DNA of 6,324 nt from Planctomycetales bacterium (GTDB lineage: Bacteria; Planctomycetota; Planctomycetia; Isosphaerales; Isosphaeraceae). The position numbers and the translations under genes were made by a program. This document shows positions 5,156 through 6,324 of the stretch, in pieces (positions within the stretch are counted from its first letter, which is position 1; every line of letters starts with the position of its first letter). The stretch lies in the NCBI GenBank assembly GCA_027435495.1, contig DAHZZC010000237.1:1-6324 (forward strand). Reading direction: 5' to 3'. The notes under the pieces are model-generated. The model was not told where the DNA came from. It did not search any database and saw only the letters and a program-made list of their open reading frames with translations.

Positions 5156-5435
5156 ACTCCGAGATGTCCTCGAACCGGCTGATCGCGACGACATCGTCCC
5201 GGCGGATCAGGGTACGGGCCCGATTCCGACGGATGCCGAAGCGGGCCGAGTCATAGATGTAGACCTCCCGCGTCGCCGTGCTGTCACGGAAATCATGGAG
5301 ATCCGCATCCCGGATCTCCAGGTAATCCCCATCGTAAGCGACGAGCGTGCCGAGGCAGACGTAGGTCGACTGCAAATCGACCACAACCACCTGGCCGACC
5401 AAGCCATCGAGCAGGGTAGACGTCATGCTGGACAT
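5151..5435 (-). CDS. Small Sm/LSm-like fold protein, function unknown
   Basis: 94 residues from ATG 5435 (91 if ATG 5426 is used). Neither start has a clear Shine-Dalgarno; the frame is open much further upstream, but that part is Pro/Arg-rich and not protein-like. Residues 11-47 follow the Sm1 pattern: Gly14, alternating hydrophobics VVVVDL (16-21), Gly29-x-Leu31, Asp35, then YLEIRDAD (38-45). Residues 77-86 (IRRDDVVAIS) fit the Sm2 strand pair, normally I-R-G-x-x-V-x-x-I. Between them is an insert rich in charged residues (46-76) including EVYIYD and an Arg-rich RRNRAR (69-74). Sm folds typically make rings that bind RNA; Hfq is the usual bacterial member, but this is not Hfq, whose KH-type Sm2 motif is missing. 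No signal peptide or membrane segment, so probably cytosolic. I regard it as a conserved small protein of this lineage. The Sm assignment is an inference from motif pattern; RNA binding is unproven. Confidence 0.75.
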   Translation of the reverse strand: MSSMTSTLLDGLVGQVVVVDLQSTYVCLGTLVAYDGDYLEIRDADLHDFRDSTATREVYIYDSARFGIRRNRARTLIRRDDVVAISRFEDISES

Positions 5436-5460
5436 CGTGATCGGCGATCTCGCATGGAAA

Positions 5461-5487
5461 GACGATCGTCCTGCCCCGCGGCGGGGC
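5461..5487. repeat. Palindrome and GC hairpin in the divergent intergenic region
   Basis: GACGATCGTC (5461-5470) is a perfect 10-base palindrome. Three bases on, GCCCCG (5473-5478) pairs with CGGGGC (5482-5487). Both lie between the start of the Sm-like gene and the plus-strand promoter candidate, where a regulator acting on either gene could bind. No known operator is recognised. Confidence 0.4.
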
Positions 5488-5502
5488 GAGACGCAAGTCA
5501 CC

Positions 5503-5531
5503 TTGACGGATTCTAGGGGTTTCTCTACGGT
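5503..5531 (+). promoter_or_regulatory. Candidate sigma-70-type promoter of the plus-strand gene
   Basis: TTGACG (5503-5508, five of six to the -35 consensus), a 17-base spacer, then TACGGT (5526-5531, with the conserved T, A and final T of the -10). It would give a leader of about 85 bases before the ATG at 5624. It is the best -35/-10 pair I found by eye in the window; the -10 is only a moderate match. Confidence 0.4.
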
Positions 5532-5574
5532 TCCGCCACCATTTCCGGGGATTCTCCAGATTCCACCAACATCT

Positions 5575-5613
5575 CCGCCGGGCTGGGCCCGGTGCGCGCC
5601 GGCGGATGGAAGG
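5575..5613 (+). promoter_or_regulatory. Leader hairpin adjoining the ribosome binding site of the plus-strand gene
   Basis: CCGCCGG (5575-5581) pairs with CCGGCGG (5599-5605), a 7-bp stem with a 17-base loop that contains GGGCCC. The Shine-Dalgarno GGAAGG (5608-5613) begins two bases after the stem and lies 10 bases before the ATG. The site supports the start choice; the stem could affect ribosome access. Confidence 0.4.
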
Positions 5614-5623
5614 TTCGTGCCAT

Positions 5624-6324
5624 ATGTCCAGATCACGAAGGAGAACGCCCGATCTCGGGCTGTGGGTCGCCGCCTGGGCGGGGTTGGCGGTCGCAACGGC
5701 GCCGATCTCCCTGGCCGGCGATGGCCCGAAGGGTCTCGAATCGTCGTCCAACGTCTCCGCGGCGAAACCTGCCGCCGAGCAGTTCCTGCTTTTGACCGAC
5801 GGTCACCTGATCCAGGGGGTCATCGGTCGCGAGCCGGGTTTCTACACGGTGACACGGAAGATCGGCGTGCTTCGCTACCCCGAACGAAAGGTGGAGCGAT
5901 CCTTTGACTCGGTTCAGGCGGCCTATCGCTATCGATTGTCGCGGATCCCCGAGGACGACCCGGCCGAACGGCTTCGGCTGGCGCAATGGTGTCTGACCCA
6001 GCACCTTGACCCGGAAGCCATGGCGCTTCTGACGCAGGTCGTCGAACTCAGCCCCAATCACGCGCAGGCTCGATTGATGCTGGCCGGACTTCGCCAGACT
6101 GAGGCCAACAGAATGGCCAGGGAGGAGACCAAGGTCGACGATGGCGTCCGTCAGGCGAGCGCGACGAGCCTGTCCGAGGACAACCCGCGCGCCCTCGATT
6201 CGGCGGTGCTGGCCGGGGCTGGGCGGCGGATGGGAATTTCAGGGCTCCCGGTCATCTTCGACCTCCCGCCAGCAACGTCTGTCCTTCGGGCTCAGCAGTA
6301 CAAGCAATACGTCCACCCGGTCCT
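5624..6324 (+). CDS. Exported protein with small beta-domain and TPR-like helices; C-terminal part missing
   Basis: Runs off the right edge after 233 full codons. Start at ATG 5624 has GGAAGG 10 bases upstream and gives a full signal peptide: MSRSRRR, a hydrophobic core (about 12-29) and likely cleavage after ISLA (28-31). After a Ser/Ala spacer comes a small beta-rich domain (about 53-97, LLLTDGHLIQGVI through KIGVLRYPERKVE), then helices (99-160) resembling one or two TPR units, with RLRLAQWCLTQHLDPEAMALL and PNHAQARLML. The last visible residues, RAQQYKQYVHPV, resemble the segment that in planctomycete proteins of this architecture precedes a haem-like Cys-x-x-x-Cys-His site, but no such site falls within the window. 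I infer a periplasmic or surface protein; its function is unknown. It is divergently oriented from the Sm-like gene. Confidence 0.8.
   Translation, partial: MSRSRRRTPDLGLWVAAWAGLAVATAPISLAGDGPKGLESSSNVSAAKPAAEQFLLLTDGHLIQGVIGREPGFYTVTRKIGVLRYPERKVERSFDSVQAAYRYRLSRIPEDDPAERLRLAQWCLTQHLDPEAMALLTQVVELSPNHAQARLMLAGLRQTEANRMAREETKVDDGVRQASATSLSEDNPRALDSAVLAGAGRRMGISGLPVIFDLPPATSVLRAQQYKQYVHPV

Noticed and set aside
5607..5622. A sigma-54-like element on the minus strand, TGGCACG-N4-TTCC
   Set aside because: The -24 half is perfect, but the -12 half lacks the required GC (CC instead), and the site is better explained as the ribosome binding region of the plus-strand gene.
5436..5696. An 87-codon N-terminal extension of the Sm-like gene
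   Set aside because: The extension is low-complexity Pro/Arg/Gly sequence over the divergent promoter region and the opposite gene's start; the Sm-like domain begins right after ATG 5435.

Overview
This is a GC-rich window from a bacterial chromosome. The organism is most likely a planctomycete, probably close to Isosphaeraceae. That placement is an inference. It rests on the rightmost gene (a secreted protein with an N-terminal small beta-domain and TPR-like helices, of a type I associate with planctomycetes), on a TPM-domain protein with a Gly-Asp-Trp tail, and on a small Sm-like protein. No rRNA or other taxonomic marker is present.

Six genes lie on the minus strand and one on the plus strand. 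Reading the minus strand in transcription order (right to left): a 94-residue protein with an Sm/LSm pattern (5151-5435); an exported, membrane-anchored TPM-domain protein with a glycine-rich tail (3854-4966); a strong intrinsic terminator (3772-3814); an M24 Xaa-Pro aminopeptidase-like enzyme, pepP (2654-3745); accB (1953-2528) and accC (553-1920), the biotin carrier and biotin carboxylase of acetyl-CoA carboxylase; and the first 143 codons of a 6-phosphofructokinase (1-431, running off the left edge). The plus-strand gene (5624 to the right edge) is divergent from the Sm-like gene across a 188-base region that holds the best promoter candidate in the window.

accB and accC are 32 bases apart and form a clear operon for the first step of fatty acid synthesis. 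The pepP-accB-accC order recalls the Firmicute pepP-efp-accB-accC cluster, but no efp lies between pepP and accB here. The phosphofructokinase has Asp and Lys at the two positions that mark pyrophosphate-dependent enzymes, so glycolysis in this organism may use PPi.

The items most worth a second look are small ones: the Sm-like protein; a seven-codon upstream ORF with a near-perfect ribosome binding site just before accB; a terminator-like hairpin with a U5 tract in the leader just ahead of the TPM gene's ribosome binding site; an in-frame internal start with a strong Shine-Dalgarno just before that gene's membrane segment; and a GGC-repeat-encoded Gly/Asp/Trp tail whose glycine runs lengthen towards the C terminus. 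I saw no CRISPR array, IS element, tRNA, rRNA or phage gene.
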